Shown: positions 1-6,328 of the stretch, piece by piece
Position numbering within the stretch: position 1 is the first letter of the stretch
Layout: every line of letters starts with the position of its first letter
Assembly: GCA_900764215.1 (NCBI GenBank)
Contig: CAAFNI010000121.1
Span: 1 to 7,859 of the forward strand
Origin: an uncultured Sutterella sp.
GTDB lineage: Bacteria; Pseudomonadota; Gammaproteobacteria; Burkholderiales; Burkholderiaceae_F
Direction: 5' to 3'
DNA length: 7,859 nucleotides
The notes under the pieces: model-generated
Databases searched by the model: none
Seen by the model: only the letters and a program-made list of their open reading frames with translations
Told to the model about the DNA's origin: nothing
Made by a program: the position numbers and the translations under genes

Positions 1-258
1 GCGGCGCGTGATCTCAGCCTGGCGGCGCATCTCAAAGCGCGAGGGCGAAGCGATGCGTGCGAGTTCAAGCAGCGTGTTGAAGCGCCACTTCTGAGCTTCT
101 TCGCTGGTGGCTTCGGCCAGAAGCGCCTGCATGGCCGGGTCTGCGTGAATGAGTGCGGCGCCCTTGGACACGCCTTCGGAAATGACGGGGACGGCAGCGC
201 CGGCCGCGAAGACCGCAGAGCAGAGGCAAGCGGTCAGTAGGCGGGGAAATCTTTTCAT
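1..258 (-). CDS. Partial exported protein, possibly M20-like metallopeptidase (N-terminal 86 residues)
   Basis: Only the first 86 codons are present; the rest lies beyond the left edge. The start at 258 has a good Shine-Dalgarno, AGGAG 8 nt upstream. Residues 1-22 form a Sec signal peptide: basic MKRFPR, then a hydrophobic stretch ending in small residues (VFAAGAA), so the product is exported, probably to the periplasm. A lipobox-like LTAC at residues 8-11 is too close to the N-terminus to be a convincing lipoprotein signal. Residues 40-86 are helical and include ARIASPSRFE at 67-76, which resembles the 'L..IPSPSG.E' segment at the start of many M20 peptidases (peptidase T and carboxypeptidase types). 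The metal ligands and catalytic residues would lie outside the window, so the family call is tentative. An unrelated secreted protein remains possible. It is transcribed alone, away from pssA. Confidence 0.5.
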   Translation of the reverse strand, partial: MKRFPRLLTACLCSAVFAAGAAVPVISEGVSKGAALIHADPAMQALLAEATSEEAQKWRFNTLLELARIASPSRFEMRRQAEITRR

Positions 259-330
259 GTTCAATACTCCTCATGCCGGATGTGCGGGCCGGGGGGCAAG
301 GATGGAAGGTCCGCAACATCCCGACGAAAG

Positions 331-358
331 AGTCTAGAAAAGATGTCCGAGCTGTCCA
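331..358 (-). promoter_or_regulatory. Candidate promoter for the partial exported-protein gene
   Basis: On the minus strand TGGACA (353-358, 5/6 to the -35 consensus) and TAGACT (331-336, 4/6 to the -10 consensus) are separated by 16 bp. Transcription would start near 324, giving a leader of about 65 nt before the start codon at 258. The assignment rests only on hexamer similarity and position. Confidence 0.35.
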
Positions 359-431
359 ATGGTAGATTACGATGACGGAATCTGTCGCCTATAAGCGAAA
401 ACCATTGGGTAGAAAGACGGTTGACAGGACA

Positions 432-469
432 TGAAAAATGCCGTCGCACATTGTCGACGGCATTTTTCA
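432..469 (-). terminator. Rho-independent terminator of pssA (symmetrical)
   Basis: A perfect inverted repeat pairs 432-446 with 455-469 around the 8-nt loop 447-454. The GC core CCGTCG/CGACGG is flanked by A5 on one side and T5 on the other, so the element can terminate transcription in either direction. It lies 24 nt past the pssA stop codon. No plus-strand gene ends here, so its evident client is pssA. Confidence 0.85.
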
Positions 470-492
470 GAGGCTGGGTTTCAGGGAGATTC

Positions 493-1341
493 TCAGTGCT
501 GTGCGGTCTGCTCTTCGGCTTCCGCGGCAAGCGCGGCGGCGATGTCTGCCTGAATCGGATTCGGACGGCCGGTCCACCAGCAGTAGAACCCGTATGCAAA
601 GCCCGACAGCGCATAGATGCAGAAGAGAACGAAGACGGAAAGCGAGGTGTTGCTCGAAATCACGATGAAGAGGAGCGCAAAGACCACGACGAACCAGAAC
701 GGGATCGTGCGCACGACGGCGTAGCTCTTGCCGGAGAAAAACGGCGCATTGGAGACCATCGTGAGACCGGCGTAAAGCGTGACGACGGCGGCGATTTCGC
801 TCTGATAGGGAAGGAGCCATTCGGGCAGCTTGCCTTCGACGCCGAGCCAGACGAAGCCGCAGACGAGCGCGGCGGCGGCAGGAGAGGGAAGTCCCTGGAA
901 GTAGTTCTTGCTCACGACGCCCACGTTGCAGTTGAAGCGTGCAAGACGAAGGATGGCGCACAGGCAGTAGATGAAGGCGATGGCCCATCCGAGCTTGCCG
1001 AGCCCCTTGAGGGTGTATTCGTAGACGATGAGGCCGGGGGCGACGCCGAAGCTGACGGCGTCGGCAAGGGAGTCCATCTGGACGCCGAACTCGGACTGGG
1101 TGTGCGTGAGCCGGGCAACGCGGCCGTCCATGCCGTCAAAAAGCATGGAAAAGAAGACGGCGATGGCGGCGGCGTAGAAGTCGCCGTTCATGGCGGCGAT
1201 GATGCCGTAGAAGGCGGAGAAGAGCGCGGCAGCGGTGAATGCGTTCGGAAGAACGTAGATGCTCTTGCTTTTGACCGTGCTGAGGCGGCGCTGGCTGATC
1301 GAGGCCAGGCTTTCGCGATGATATGCGTTGTTGTTGCTCAT
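493..1341 (-). CDS. pssA: CDP-diacylglycerol--serine O-phosphatidyltransferase (phosphatidylserine synthase)
   Basis: Integral inner-membrane enzyme that transfers phosphatidyl from CDP-diacylglycerol to L-serine, giving phosphatidylserine, the precursor of phosphatidylethanolamine. The 282-residue protein carries the complete CDP-alcohol phosphatidyltransferase signature D-x2-D-G-x2-A-R-x8-G-x3-D-x3-D: D69, D72, G73, A76, R77, G86, D90, D94. The four Asp residues are the metal and catalytic residues of the family. An N-terminal cytoplasmic stretch (1-30) precedes IYVLPNAFT, typical of the type II (Bacillus-like) PssA found in many proteobacteria. Hydrophobic segments follow at about 34-66, 96-118, 145-165, 185-205 and 213-260. 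The start at 1341 is the first Met; the next is residue 51, inside the first membrane segment. Its ribosome site is poor: GAGAG abuts the ATG. It is flanked by terminators, so it is monocistronic here, and no psd lies adjacent. Confidence 0.93.
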   Translation of the reverse strand: MSNNNAYHRESLASISQRRLSTVKSKSIYVLPNAFTAAALFSAFYGIIAAMNGDFYAAAIAVFFSMLFDGMDGRVARLTHTQSEFGVQMDSLADAVSFGVAPGLIVYEYTLKGLGKLGWAIAFIYCLCAILRLARFNCNVGVVSKNYFQGLPSPAAAALVCGFVWLGVEGKLPEWLLPYQSEIAAVVTLYAGLTMVSNAPFFSGKSYAVVRTIPFWFVVVFALLFIVISSNTSLSVFVLFCIYALSGFAYGFYCWWTGRPNPIQADIAAALAAEAEEQTAQH

Positions 1342-1491
1342 CTCTCTTGTGTGGTGTGATCGGTTCTTTGAATGACGCAGGGACGTGTCCGAGCGCCACC
1401 GCGGCAGCCGTCAGCTGCGGCGGGGGTCCCTTTTTTGACGCGAAACGGCCTCCGGGCGGAGGCTGCGTGCCGCAGTCAATCCAAGATCTTA
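1342..1491 (-). promoter_or_regulatory. pssA upstream region: candidate extended -10 and structured leader
   Basis: Between the upstream terminator and pssA, the minus strand has an extended -10, TGCTAAGAT, with TAAGAT at 1486-1491 and no good -35 box. A start near 1479 would give a leader of about 138 nt. The leader can form a hairpin GCCTCC/GGAGGC (1448-1453 with 1458-1463, loop of 4) and a larger one built on GCAGC/GCTGC (1404-1408 with 1414-1418), closed by GGGAC/GTCCC (1380-1384 with 1426-1430). No U-run follows either hairpin in the pssA direction, so this is not a classical attenuator. I recognise no riboswitch class. Confidence 0.3.
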
Positions 1492-1525
1492 GCAACTTTT
1501 AGACGCGCGATCCATGAGGAAAATA

Positions 1526-1553
1526 GGGAGGTCTGCCTATGGGCAGACCTCCC
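1526..1553 (-). terminator. Rho-independent terminator of the FAH-family gene
   Basis: A 12-bp perfect stem (1526-1537 with 1542-1553) has a 4-nt loop. On the minus strand it is followed by TATTTT. It lies about 30 nt past the stop codon of the FAH-family gene and isolates that transcript from pssA. Confidence 0.85.
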
Positions 1554-1582
1554 CAACGTAACGTAACGTTTCAGGGGCGACG

Positions 1583-2263
1583 TCAAACGATGTCAACCTT
1601 GAGCGAGCCGACGCCGTTGACGCCGCCCTCAAGATGGTCTCCAGGAAAGACCTTGTCCGCGCCGCCGCAGGTACCCGTGAAGATCATGTCGCCGGGCTGG
1701 AGCTCCCAGAATTGCGACAGCTGGACGATCGTTTCCAAGGGCTGGACGATCAGATTGGAGGTGCTTCCGCCCTGGCGCTTGCGGTTGTTGACGTAGAGCC
1801 AGAGATCGGCGGGCGCAGGCATCGGGCAGCGGTAGGCCGGACGCACGTAGCTGACGGGCGCGGCGCGCTCGAACGACTTGGCGCGTGTGATGTCGTTGGC
1901 CCCCGAAGGCAGCTTCTGGTCGCCGAGCGTGAAGTCGATGCCGACGCACCAGCCCCAGACGGCCTGCGCCGCCTGTTCGAGCGTCCGATTGCGGCCGCCC
2001 TTCCCGAGGCAGGCGACAAGTTCGATTTCATGCTTGAGTGCCTGAGTCTGCGGCGGCATTGGAATCTTCGCGCATTCGCCGTCGGCCACAGGCACCACCG
2101 TGTAGCAGTCCTTCATGAAATAGAAGGGCGTGTCCTTCGTCGCGGCACCCGGTTCGGCGTAGTTCTTGGCAATGCCGAAGACTCGGCGGATCGGGAAGTA
2201 GGAGTAGGGTTCGTCCTGCACGGGCACGACGGGCTGCTGGGGCGGAGCAAAGACAAAAGACAT
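1583..2263 (-). CDS. Fumarylacetoacetate hydrolase (FAH) family protein
   Basis: A 226-residue protein of the single-domain FAH fold (YcgM or fumarylpyruvate-hydrolase type). Such enzymes cleave a C-C bond in 2,4-dioxo acids such as fumarylpyruvate or acylpyruvates, or decarboxylate or hydrate related oxo-acids, using Mg2+ or Mn2+. Visible features: N-terminal FPIRRVFGIAKNYA (23-36), matching the family 'R.I.C.G.NYA' start; PFYFMK (46-51); the metal ligands HEIEL with E79 and E81, plus D110 in GIDFTLGD; a conserved Lys (K129); and the C-terminal LQPGDMIFTGTCGG (188-201). The start at 2263 has a strong GGAGGA Shine-Dalgarno. Gentisate or homogentisate pathway genes are absent nearby, so the substrate cannot be assigned. 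It lies 100 bp downstream of mltB, but that gap holds its own -10 candidate. Confidence 0.88.
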   Translation of the reverse strand: MSFVFAPPQQPVVPVQDEPYSYFPIRRVFGIAKNYAEPGAATKDTPFYFMKDCYTVVPVADGECAKIPMPPQTQALKHEIELVACLGKGGRNRTLEQAAQAVWGWCVGIDFTLGDQKLPSGANDITRAKSFERAAPVSYVRPAYRCPMPAPADLWLYVNNRKRQGGSTSNLIVQPLETIVQLSQFWELQPGDMIFTGTCGGADKVFPGDHLEGGVNGVGSLKVDIV

Positions 2264-2314
2264 GTAGGTCCTCCGAAAGAAGAAAATAAAAATTTATCGA
2301 TGTGAATATAGCAA

Positions 2315-2320
2315 ATTATA
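2315..2320 (-). promoter_or_regulatory. Candidate -10 box upstream of the FAH-family gene
   Basis: A perfect TATAAT on the minus strand lies in the AT-rich gap between mltB and the FAH-family gene, about 52 nt before that gene's start codon. No good -35 hexamer is visible at 16-18 bp, so an activator may be needed, or the gene may be read mainly with mltB. No terminator is seen between the two genes. Confidence 0.35.
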
Positions 2321-2363
2321 CGACGGCGAGTGCCGATCATGCGCCGGTTCGTCCAAGGCTTCG

Positions 2364-3464
2364 TCAAGGCTCGCTGATGCCTGCGATGCGGTTGGCGAGC
2401 ATGGCGACGGCGGCCGCATAGAAGTAGCTGCGGTTGTAGCGGAGCACGGCCGAGAAGTTCCGGGTGCCGATGTACCACTTTGTGGTGCGATTGCCCTTTT
2501 CGTCGAGCTGCGGCAGATCGACGAGCAGGACGGGTTCGTCGTCAAGAAGCGGGAAGTGGCTGCCGGTGTCGACGCCGGCTTCGCGTAGACCTGCGACCGT
2601 GGCGTGCGCGGCGATGCCGCCCGAGCCCGTAGCGTCGAAGATCTCGGCGTCGGCCTTCACGGGGTAGAGGAGGCCGCGGCCCGACACCCAACCGTGGTCG
2701 GTCAGGAACCGGGCGACGGAGGCGATGGCGTCGGACTCGCTTTCGACGAGGTCGATCCTGCCGTCGTTGTCGCCGTCGGCGCCCCAACGGTCGAGCGAGC
2801 TCGGCATGAACTGGCCGTAGCCTATGGCGCCCGCAAAGCTGCCGAGCACCGTTACGGGCTGAATCTGCTCCCGCCAGCAGAATTCAAGAAAATGCGTGAG
2901 CTCCTCCTTGAAGTAGGCGGCTCGCCGGGTGTAGTCGAAGGAGAGCGTCATCAGGCTGTCGAGCACGCGGTAGCGGCCCATGTTGCGTCCGTAGAAGGTC
3001 TCGACGCCGATGACGGCGGTGATGACGTAGCGGGAGACGCCGCTCTCCAATTCGATTTCGTCGAAGACTGCGGCATTGCGCTCGATGAACTCGCGGCCGC
3101 GCAGAATGCGCTCCTGAGAGAGGAACCCGCGGGCATATGTGACGTAGTTCCTGAAGGGGGGCTTGACGACGTCGGAGCCGGGCTTTTTGACGCCCGGCTT
3201 GGGCGTCATCAGGCGTTCGGCGGTTTCGGAGTATCGGGCAACCGCCACTTCGTCCTTGAGCCAGTCGAGCGGAATCCGGTGCTTTTCGGAGACCTGGAAG
3301 AGAAAGTCAAGCACTTCCGGCCTGTTGACGTAGCAGGAGGCGGAAGGAGAAACGGCCGACTGGGGCGCCTTGGCATCGGCTGCGAGCGCGCAGGCGCATG
3401 CCGCCATGCTGGCGGCGCAGGCGGTCGCGCAGATCGTCATGCGGAGTCGGGTTCGTGTCGTCAT
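2364..3464 (-). CDS. mltB: Lytic murein transglycosylase B (SLT_2 family)
   Basis: Periplasmic enzyme that cuts the MurNAc-GlcNAc bond of peptidoglycan non-hydrolytically, leaving 1,6-anhydroMurNAc ends. I start it at 3464 (366 residues, MTTRTRLRM), because an upstream in-frame Met adds 41 residues without signal-peptide character. Neither start has a Shine-Dalgarno. Residues 1-32 form a Cys- and Ala-rich signal peptide; the MAAC at 20-23 is only a weak lipobox, so lipoprotein status is uncertain. The catalytic Glu is E155 in GVETFYGR (153-160). GAIGYGQFMPSS (212-223) is the family's substrate-groove motif. An EF-hand-like loop starts at D230, with D230, D232, D234, D238 and E241 in the spacing of a calcium loop, as known for E. 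coli Slt35/MltB. The C-terminal WYIGTRNFSAVLRYNRSYFY (367-386 counted from the upstream Met) is typical of MltB. Confidence 0.93.
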   Translation of the reverse strand: MTTRTRLRMTICATACAASMAACACALAADAKAPQSAVSPSASCYVNRPEVLDFLFQVSEKHRIPLDWLKDEVAVARYSETAERLMTPKPGVKKPGSDVVKPPFRNYVTYARGFLSQERILRGREFIERNAAVFDEIELESGVSRYVITAVIGVETFYGRNMGRYRVLDSLMTLSFDYTRRAAYFKEELTHFLEFCWREQIQPVTVLGSFAGAIGYGQFMPSSLDRWGADGDNDGRIDLVESESDAIASVARFLTDHGWVSGRGLLYPVKADAEIFDATGSGGIAAHATVAGLREAGVDTGSHFPLLDDEPVLLVDLPQLDEKGNRTTKWYIGTRNFSAVLRYNRSYFYAAAVAMLANRIAGISEP

Positions 3465-3774
3465 GAAATGTGAAAAACTCAGATCGATAAATACGGATCG
3501 AAAAGCGCGGGTCGAAGAGCTTGAGGCATTGTAGCAAGGGACGGCCGGAGGACCGACGTCTGGCGGCGGGGTGTTGCAGGTCGGCACAAATTGCTCAGCC
3601 CTGCCGGACGAACTGAGACTTCGCCGCGCGGTTCCCGAACGGTTTCTTCGAAAGACGCCGCCTGTGGTACGCTTTCCATCATAGGCTTTGTCCGCAGGCC
3701 TCTCAGGGGCGGGCGAAGCGCTCCTGCAATACCGTCAAGAACACCGCCGTCAATAACAGGAACGGGCCTACAAG
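3465..3774. other. Divergent spacer between mltB and the deacetylase gene
   Basis: This 310-bp gap holds no convincing gene; the short frames across it lack family features or ribosome sites. On the minus strand an extended -10, TGCTACAAT (hexamer at 3528-3533), is the best mltB promoter candidate. On the plus strand I find no convincing promoter for the deacetylase gene; TGGTACGCT near 3665-3673 is a weak extended -10. No terminator or operator palindrome stands out. Confidence 0.5.
3528..3533 (-). promoter_or_regulatory. Candidate extended -10 promoter of mltB
   Basis: Minus-strand TACAAT is preceded by TGC, forming a TGnTAnnnT extended -10, which can function with a weak -35. It would start transcription near 3521 and give a leader of about 57 nt. 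No TTGACA-like -35 is seen 17 bp upstream. Confidence 0.35.
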
Positions 3775-4746
3775 ATGATCAATCAAACGGATGTACGCCC
3801 TCTGACGGGCTATTTCACGCACGACCGCATCGCCGTCCCCAATCCGCTTCCCGATGCGCCGGAGCGTCCCGAAAGGCTCGACGCCATCGAAAGGAACATG
3901 CTTGCCTTGGGGATGGACGTACTCGTCAAGATTCAATATGCAAAGCCTGCCCCGATCGAGGCCGTGATCCTTGCGCACGACCCTGAATACGTCAAGCGCC
4001 TTGAGGCGGCTTCGGCGGGGGACCGGGAGGCGCTTGCGGCCTTTGACGCTCCCGACACGCGCGTGGGTCCCGAGACCTTTGACGCCGCCATGAAGAGCGC
4101 GGGAGCCGTGGTCGAGGCGGTCGACGAACTTTATGCGGGCCGCATCAAGAACGCATTTTGCGCCGTGCGCCCGCCCGGGCACCATGCGGCGCGCGCGCAG
4201 GCCCGCGGGTTCTGCTATCTGAACAATGTGGCCATCGGCGCCTACTGGGCGATGCGCCGGCACGGCGCAAGGCGAGTCGCGATCGTCGACTTCGATGCGC
4301 ACCACGGCGACGGCACCGAAGAGATCGTTGCGGGACATCCGGACATTCGCTTCATGTCGCTTTTCCAATGGCCGCTCTATCCGCACCGCATGCTCGATCC
4401 CACGCCCCGAAACGTCGTCGTCAATCTCGTGGAGGCGGGGGCGGACGGCGAAGTTTTCAGCGACATTCTCGAGAACGTCTGGCTGCCGCAGCTCGAAGCC
4501 TTCAGGCCCGACATCCTCTTCGTGTCGGCCGGGTTCGATGCGCACGCCGAGGAGCAGATGGCGCAGCTCAAGGTGAAGGAGCTCGACTACGCGCGCATCA
4601 CGCGCAGGCTGCTTGATGCGGCCGACGTTTTGTGCGAGGGCCGGCTCGTGAGCGTGCTCGAGGGCGGCTATGCGGTGCGAAGCCTTGCGCGCAGCGTGAT
4701 GGCGCATCTCAACATGCTGGTCATGCGAGGACGCGCCGCGCAGTAA
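3775..4746 (+). CDS. Histone deacetylase family protein (class II / acetylpolyamine-amidohydrolase-like)
   Basis: A cytoplasmic zinc amidohydrolase of the arginase/deacetylase fold, 323 residues. Bacterial members remove acetyl groups from small amines such as acetylpolyamines or from acetyl-lysine; the actual substrate here is unknown. The active site is intact: PERPERLDAI (29-38); the His pair H136-H137 in RPPGHHA; GFCYLNNVAIGA (145-156); zinc ligands D174 and H176 in DFDAHHGDG (172-180) and D255 in SAGFDAH (251-257); and the catalytic Tyr in EGGY (Y299). The start at 3775 is the only reasonable Met. Its AGGA is about 13 nt upstream, so the ribosome site is weak. It is followed after 13 bp by the UMF1-type transporter, so the two are almost certainly co-transcribed, suggesting uptake or export of the enzyme's substrate or product. 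Confidence 0.9.
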   Translation: MINQTDVRPLTGYFTHDRIAVPNPLPDAPERPERLDAIERNMLALGMDVLVKIQYAKPAPIEAVILAHDPEYVKRLEAASAGDREALAAFDAPDTRVGPETFDAAMKSAGAVVEAVDELYAGRIKNAFCAVRPPGHHAARAQARGFCYLNNVAIGAYWAMRRHGARRVAIVDFDAHHGDGTEEIVAGHPDIRFMSLFQWPLYPHRMLDPTPRNVVVNLVEAGADGEVFSDILENVWLPQLEAFRPDILFVSAGFDAHAEEQMAQLKVKELDYARITRRLLDAADVLCEGRLVSVLEGGYAVRSLARSVMAHLNMLVMRGRAAQ

Positions 4747-4759
4747 AGGAGCTCGACTC

Positions 4760-6085
4760 ATGCCGCTTTTCTCCGAGTCCGCCCTGAAGGACGGCGTCGC
4801 GATGCGCGAGGTCTGGTCTTGGGCTGCGTTCGACTTCGCCAACTCCGGCTATACGACCGTGGTCCTCACGGCCGTCTTCAACGCCTATTTCGTCAGCGTG
4901 GTGGCGGGCGACGCGCCTTCGGCCACCTTTCTGTGGACCGTCGTCATTGCGGTGAGCAATGCCGTCAGCATGCTGCTCATGCCCGTCATCGGCACGATTG
5001 CCGATGCTGCCGCCTCCAAAAAGCGCTGGCTCGCGGTTGCGACCGCCATGGCCGTGGGAGGAACGCTCGGCCTGATGTTTGCGGGACCGGGGACGATCCT
5101 TTGGGCGTCCCTCATGATCATCGTGAGCAACGTAGCCTACAACGTGGGTGAATCGCTCAATTCGGCCTTTTTGCCCGAAATCGCGCGCGAGGACGCCGTG
5201 GGCAAGGTGTCGGGCTGGGGCTGGAGCTTCGGGTACTGCGGCGGCATTCTGACGCTGGGACTCTGTCTGGTCGTCGTGACGGGCGGCGAGAAGCTCGGCT
5301 TCGGGATGGATCAGACCGTCGCGGGCACGATGGCCGTCACGGCCTTCGTCTTTGCGGCGGCCGCCCTGCCGGTCTTCATCTTTCTCAAGGAGAGGAGCGT
5401 GCCGCGGCTCAATGCTGCGGATCCGGAGGCTGTCAAGAGCGCCGCGTCGGAAAGCTTTGCCGAGCTGCGCCGCACGCTCGGGTCGCTCGGCGACTTCCGG
5501 GACTTTGCCTGGCTGTCGATCTGCGGCTTTCTTTACCAGTGCGGCGTCTCCGTCGTCATCACGCTCTCGGCCGTGTATGCGGCCGCCGTCATGGGCTTCA
5601 AGACCGAGGACACGCTTCTCATGGTCTTTCTCGTCAACATCACGGCCGCCGCGGGCGCCTTCGCCTTCGGGTACGTGCAGGACCGCATCGGACACAAGCT
5701 TGCGCTTGCGGGCACGCTTTGCGTCTGGATTGCGATGATCGCCGTCGCCGCCTTCTCGACTGAACGCTGGCAGTTCTGGGTGGCCGCCAATCTTGCCGGC
5801 CTGGCCATGGGATCCTCCCAGTCCGCGGGTCGGGCCATGGTGGCCGTCTTCGCGCCCTCGTCGCGCCTGGCCGAGTTCTACAGCTTCTGGAACATGGCGC
5901 TCTGGTTCGCCGCCATCGTGGGGCCGCTCTCCTACGGCGCCATTACCTGGGTGACGGGAAACGACCATCGGACGGCCATTCTCTTTACGGGACTCTTCTT
6001 TGTGCTCTCGCTCCTTGCGCTCGGTCCCGTGAGCATGAAGCGGGGCGCCGAGGCGGCGGGCAGATTCTCGGGATCCGGCGTGTGA
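4760..6085 (+). CDS. MFS transporter, UMF1 (ATG22-like) family
   Basis: A 441-residue polytopic inner-membrane protein. The N-terminal WAAFDFANSGYTTVV (21-35) is the hallmark of the UMF1 family, which also contains the yeast vacuolar amino-acid effluxer Atg22. Hydrophobic segments lie at about 29-49, 56-80, 89-107, 112-130, 155-175, 188-209, 249-278, 286-305, 313-332, 338-360, 375-397 and 405-424, consistent with 12 helices. MFS motif-A-like loops occur at GTIADAAASKKRW (78-90) and again in the second half at GYVQDRIGHK (304-313). A charged cytoplasmic loop (210-245) joins the halves. AAGGAG lies 8 nt before the start. Substrates of bacterial UMF1 proteins are largely unknown; pairing with the deacetylase suggests an amine or amino-acid derivative, which is inference. 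No U-tract terminator follows it on the plus strand. Confidence 0.9.
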   Translation: MPLFSESALKDGVAMREVWSWAAFDFANSGYTTVVLTAVFNAYFVSVVAGDAPSATFLWTVVIAVSNAVSMLLMPVIGTIADAAASKKRWLAVATAMAVGGTLGLMFAGPGTILWASLMIIVSNVAYNVGESLNSAFLPEIAREDAVGKVSGWGWSFGYCGGILTLGLCLVVVTGGEKLGFGMDQTVAGTMAVTAFVFAAAALPVFIFLKERSVPRLNAADPEAVKSAASESFAELRRTLGSLGDFRDFAWLSICGFLYQCGVSVVITLSAVYAAAVMGFKTEDTLLMVFLVNITAAAGAFAFGYVQDRIGHKLALAGTLCVWIAMIAVAAFSTERWQFWVAANLAGLAMGSSQSAGRAMVAVFAPSSRLAEFYSFWNMALWFAAIVGPLSYGAITWVTGNDHRTAILFTGLFFVLSLLALGPVSMKRGAEAAGRFSGSGV

Positions 6086-6118
6086 ACGTGCCGCGCACGC
6101 CGCCCCGCAGCAGACATG

Positions 6119-6293
6119 AAAAAAAGAGCGGCGGATGCGCATTGCACGCATCCGCCGCTCACTCAGACCCCCAACAGCGTGCGGGTGGAGATTGCCCCGC
6201 TTGACGGAAGGCGCTTGGTTCCTTCCGGTGCCGCAGCTCTCCGGACGACCCCCGTTGTCCTTGGATGGAGAGTGGCGGCGACTCGCTGCCGTT
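6119..6293 (-). ncRNA. Putative Fur-repressed small RNA (about 175 nt), unrecognised family
   Basis: Bounded by a strong minus-strand promoter (start near 6293) and an intrinsic terminator (6126-6160, then seven Us to 6119). There is no start codon with an open frame between them; the only ATGs fall in the terminator. Predicted pairing, worked out by eye: a closing helix CGGCAGCG/CGCUGUUG (6284-6291 with 6172-6179, two G-U pairs); hairpin 1, 6230-6279, with GCCGC/GCGGC, CUCUCC/GGAGAG and GGACAAC/GUCGUCC (one mismatch); hairpin 2, CGGAAGG/CCUUCCG (6221-6227 with 6205-6211, 9-nt loop); hairpin 3, GCGGG/CCCGC (6196-6200 with 6181-6185) with a 10-nt loop containing UCUCC, complementary to a Shine-Dalgarno. 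The Fur box suggests synthesis under iron limitation, with a RyhB/PrrF/NrrF-like role inferred from context. I see no match to those RNAs. Its 3' end lies 34 nt from the convergent transporter gene's stop codon. Confidence 0.72.
6126..6160 (-). terminator. Intrinsic terminator of the putative small RNA
   Basis: A 14-bp perfect GC-rich stem (6126-6139 with 6147-6160) with a 7-nt loop. On the minus strand it is followed directly by seven Ts (6125-6119). On the plus strand the stem is followed by ACTCAGAC, with no U-run, so it points leftward. The nearest minus-strand gene upstream, bamD, has its own terminator, so this one needs a separate transcript: the small RNA. Confidence 0.88.
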
Positions 6294-6299
6294 GAATGC

Positions 6300-6328
6300 A
6301 TTATGGCATACGTGAGAATGATTCTCAA
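6300..6328 (-). promoter_or_regulatory. Strong sigma70-type promoter of the putative small RNA
   Basis: Minus strand: -35 TTGAGA (6323-6328, 5/6), an exact 17-bp spacer, and -10 CATAAT (6300-6305, 5/6). The predicted start is an A near 6293. This is the best-matching promoter in the window. It points into a stretch that has no ORF but ends in a terminator. Confidence 0.8.

Noticed and set aside
421..1359. 312-codon plus-strand frame antisense to pssA.
   Set aside because: It is a low-complexity shadow that starts at the terminator hairpin. The minus strand encodes the full CDP-alcohol phosphatidyltransferase signature.
1396..1436. Hairpin followed by TCCC and T6 on the plus strand, like a plus-direction terminator.
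   Set aside because: No plus-strand gene or promoter leads to it. The T-run is separated from the stem and the stem has mismatches. It is treated as part of the pssA leader.
2604..3473. 289-codon plus-strand frame opposite mltB, and similar long frames opposite the deacetylase gene (3703-4842) and bamD (6135-7289).
   Set aside because: All lie antisense to well-recognised proteins and show no signal, motif or ribosome site of their own.
6205..6234. CCGGAAGGAA in the minus-strand RNA looks like the apical core of SRP (4.5S) RNA.
   Set aside because: The match is only about 10 nt. The conserved partner AGCAGCC after the GGAA loop and the preceding GGUCAGG are missing, and a Fur-controlled promoter would be odd for an essential constitutive RNA.
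6181..6242. GGAGAG ... GGAAGGAA ... AAUCUCC loosely recalls a glycine riboswitch aptamer.
   Set aside because: The conserved CUCAGGCA segment is absent, and no gene follows on that strand before the terminator.
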